DNA of 21,729 nucleotides from a virus, in the IMG/VR virus record IMGVR_UViG_3300042402_003622, positions 1-21,729 of that record, one strand, 5' to 3'. Position 1 is the first letter of the stretch, and every line of letters starts with the position of its first letter. Below, piece by piece: positions 20,078-21,729 of the stretch. Made by a program: the position numbers and the translations under genes. The notes under the pieces were generated by a model. The model saw only the letters and a program-made list of their open reading frames with translations, did no database searches and had not been told where the DNA came from.

Positions 20078-20509
20078 TTAATCTGCCTTTTTGTTTTTGT
20101 CTTTTTCCGTAATAGGGCCACCAGTTACCCAAGCGGTGCATGATCTCTGGCCTGCACATTTAAAATGTAAAAAGTTGCAATAGCCAAGATCGGATAAATT
20201 TATGCTTGCGTTTGCGTCGATATTTTTTTCATCGCCTTGTATGCCTTTACTAATACATTCACGCATACTATCACTTACATCAAATGCAGCACAATTAGAG
20301 CAACGCATAGTTTGGGCTGTTGATTCAGTTATTTTCCATTGTTTAGCTGCATTTTTCCAGTACTCCCCTGGTTTATCAGGGTTAGCGGGGCCATAGTTAT
20401 AATCATCAATGGCTTTTTGTCGATTTTTCAGGTTTATATCAATATTATATGTGGCGGTAGGGCACCCATTATCTACTGCTTCCATAATATTAATTAAACG
20501 CCTTAGCAT
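20078..20509 (-). CDS. Cys-rich phage protein, possible metal or Fe-S site
   Basis: The ATG at 20509 gives 143 residues; an in-frame TTG further upstream lies inside the preceding gene and is less likely. Six of its Cys fall in the C-terminal half: MRCSNC (C70, C73), C85, YCNFLHFKC (C111, C118) and SCTAW (C124). This spacing is reminiscent of small high-potential iron-sulfur proteins and of zinc ribbons, but does not match either exactly. No signal peptide is seen. I recall relatives in marine phages without a function. The late-like AATAAATA box at 20513-20520 lies four bases before the ATG, with no SD. A neighbouring Dps gene gives an iron-related link of unknown meaning. Confidence 0.65.
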   Translation of the reverse strand: MLRRLINIMEAVDNGCPTATYNIDINLKNRQKAIDDYNYGPANPDKPGEYWKNAAKQWKITESTAQTMRCSNCAAFDVSDSMRECISKGIQGDEKNIDANASINLSDLGYCNFLHFKCAGQRSCTAWVTGGPITEKDKNKKAD

Positions 20510-20512
20510 AGT

Positions 20513-20520
20513 GTATTTAT
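20513..20520 (-). promoter_or_regulatory. Possible late promoter box AATAAATA at a start codon
   Basis: The minus strand reads AATAAATACACTATG: 7 of 8 to the TATAAATA octamer, with the start codon four bases after it, as in the exact box at 4777-4784. It overlaps the stop of the upstream gene (20517). One mismatch in AT-rich DNA makes it only a candidate. Confidence 0.3.
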
Positions 20521-21729
20521 TTTTTATTTTTAGGAATAGATCCAACAGGGCTTAGTACAAAGTCGTCACCTTTAATTGGGGCACTACCAGTTCCTTTACT
20601 CATATCAAATCCTTCTGATGTATCTTTATATACAGGAAAGGCTTTTAAGGCATTTTTGTATGATTTTTTAAAATTTTCTTGGCCTTCTTTCAAATACCAA
20701 CCTTTAGCATCATGTCTAAGATTAAAACTCTCTCTTAATTCTGTTTCATTTGCTAAACTTTTAGGAATACTAAAATAAATTTTATTTTCATTTACATTTT
20801 TTGATTCGTTCTTTTTGCCCCAATTTTTTGCGCCTTTTTTACGGCATTGTACTAAAGCGCCGCTTGCATATGCACTTGGCCATACTTTATAACGACTTTT
20901 TACTTTATAATAACAGCTATCTTGCTTTTCATTAATCATAATTTCTGCAACAATTGAACCTTTGCATTTAGGACAAATTCCTTCATGTAAATTACGCATA
21001 TCTAAAGTAATAGGTGTTAAAAAGTTTTCAGCTTGAGGATCGTAATCATAGCCTAAATCATTTAACTCTTGATTTAACGCTACTATCTTATCTTTCAACC
21101 GGTTTATAGATGGGTGTTTTGGGCTAGCAGCAATTAATTCTCCTAATTCTAAAACCATGTCATTAAGTTCTTTAGCTAATGAAACACTAGTAGTTTTATT
21201 AACATTATACTGATCGCCGTATCTGCTTTCTAAATTTACATTTTCTTTTTTCATTTTATTACCTTGTACAGCAGTAGTTCTGTTTGGCTCGTCTGCTAAT
21301 TTAACTTTTGCATTTGGCATGAATTTGTTTATAGACGCAATAGTAAGTGGTCCCAGTATTCCGTCAACATCTAAATTAGCATTAAATTTATCGTTTAACA
21401 TTTTTTGTATTCTGAGTGTAGCTTCTTTTCGTCTATTGGTAGCTTCTGTTATACCTTGCTTCCCAATGTGTACTCGTACAAGTGGGCCAGATATCAACCA
21501 ATCTAAATTTTCTTTTTTTGTATTTTCTCTTACATCTAAAACATTTACATAGAACCCTTTTTCCCGCAATTGCTCCTCTGCCTCTTGAGTAGCCGACTCT
21601 TTAGCTTCATCACCATACATATAGATGTTAGAAGAATTGCTTAGAAGATCATCTGCCAACCACCATCGCCCTACAATTTTGGCAATTTTATTGTCGTTAT
21701 ACCATATTCCGTCATTAGTATCATCTGGT
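20517..21729 (-). CDS. Phage protein with peptidoglycan-binding-like segment (5' end outside window)
   Basis: The reading frame is open all the way to the right edge (403 codons visible), with no ATG and no stop between 21659 and 21729, so the gene starts outside the window; a TTG at 21659 would be an artificial start. Within it, 21315-21422 encodes a segment with IQKMLNDKF and DVDGILGPLTIASINKF, resembling a peptidoglycan-binding type 1 fold. A CPKC pair lies at 20964-20975, and a short motif YKVWPSAYASGALVQCRK, then GAKNWG, at about 20817-20894. I remember the latter motif from several marine phage proteins. The middle (about 21040-21250) is helical. A structural or tail-associated, wall-contacting protein is conceivable, but I cannot name it. 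It is immediately upstream of the Cys-rich gene. Confidence 0.75.
   Translation of the reverse strand, partial: PDDTNDGIWYNDNKIAKIVGRWWLADDLLSNSSNIYMYGDEAKESATQEAEEQLREKGFYVNVLDVRENTKKENLDWLISGPLVRVHIGKQGITEATNRRKEATLRIQKMLNDKFNANLDVDGILGPLTIASINKFMPNAKVKLADEPNRTTAVQGNKMKKENVNLESRYGDQYNVNKTTSVSLAKELNDMVLELGELIAASPKHPSINRLKDKIVALNQELNDLGYDYDPQAENFLTPITLDMRNLHEGICPKCKGSIVAEIMINEKQDSCYYKVKSRYKVWPSAYASGALVQCRKKGAKNWGKKNESKNVNENKIYFSIPKSLANETELRESFNLRHDAKGWYLKEGQENFKKSYKNALKAFPVYKDTSEGFDMSKGTGSAPIKGDDFVLSPVGSIPKNKK

Noticed and set aside
1-21729. tRNA genes, CRISPR arrays, integrase, transposon or attachment sites
   Set aside because: Coding density leaves no gap above about 120 bases, and none of the gaps shows cloverleaf sequence, regular repeats or terminal inverted repeats.

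Overview
The window looks like part of a T4-like (myovirus) phage genome, probably marine. The evidence is direct. There is a complete family B DNA polymerase of T4 gp43 size, a gp45-type sliding clamp, a T4 RNase H-type 5' nuclease and a DsbA-like late-transcription protein. Every convincing gene is on the minus strand, packed with ATGA or TAATG overlaps and gaps of a few bases, and there are T4-style late promoter boxes (TATAAATA). The DNA is AT-rich (about one third G+C by eye). That composition, together with many small proteins of a kind I remember from cyanophage and pelagiphage genomes, suggests a phage of an AT-rich marine bacterium such as SAR11. The host assignment is inference. No tRNA, CRISPR, transposon or integrase is visible, and no gap exceeds about 120 bases.

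Transcription runs from high to low coordinates. Right third (21729-14497): a partial protein running off the right edge, a Cys-rich protein, a Dps-family miniferritin, a methyltransferase-like protein, the DsbA-like protein, DNA polymerase, a coiled-coil methyltransferase-like protein and the sliding clamp. Middle (14485-4809): dpdA (a DNA-acting transglycosylase of the TGT family), a Gfo/Idh/MocA oxidoreductase, a zinc MDR dehydrogenase, a T-fold protein, a small protein, a GT-B glycosyltransferase, folE, a small protein, a cupin, a small protein, a queD-like gene, a HIT protein, a shortened UDP-glucose-dehydrogenase-like protein, a small membrane protein and queE. Left third (4771-89): a proline-rich protein, the 5' nuclease, five small unknowns, a MoxR-type AAA+ ATPase and a small unknown, then a strong promoter driving genes beyond the left edge.

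The middle block is the most interesting part. FolE, QueD and QueE are the first three steps from GTP to 7-carboxy-7-deazaguanine, and DpdA exchanges guanine in DNA for a 7-deazaguanine, so the phage very probably modifies its own DNA as protection against host nucleases. QueC (to preQ0) is not in the window. Interleaved in the same run are four enzymes typical of sugar or polyol chemistry: a retaining-type glycosyltransferase, a shortened nucleotide-sugar dehydrogenase, a polyol-type MDR enzyme and a Gfo/Idh/MocA enzyme. This raises the possibility, which is inference only, of a sugar-decorated or otherwise hypermodified deazaguanine. Several enzymes also have unusual active sites: QueE carries a 43-residue insertion inside its iron-sulfur Cys motif, the two T-fold proteins have complementary sets of catalytic residues, and DpdA lacks the TGT zinc site.
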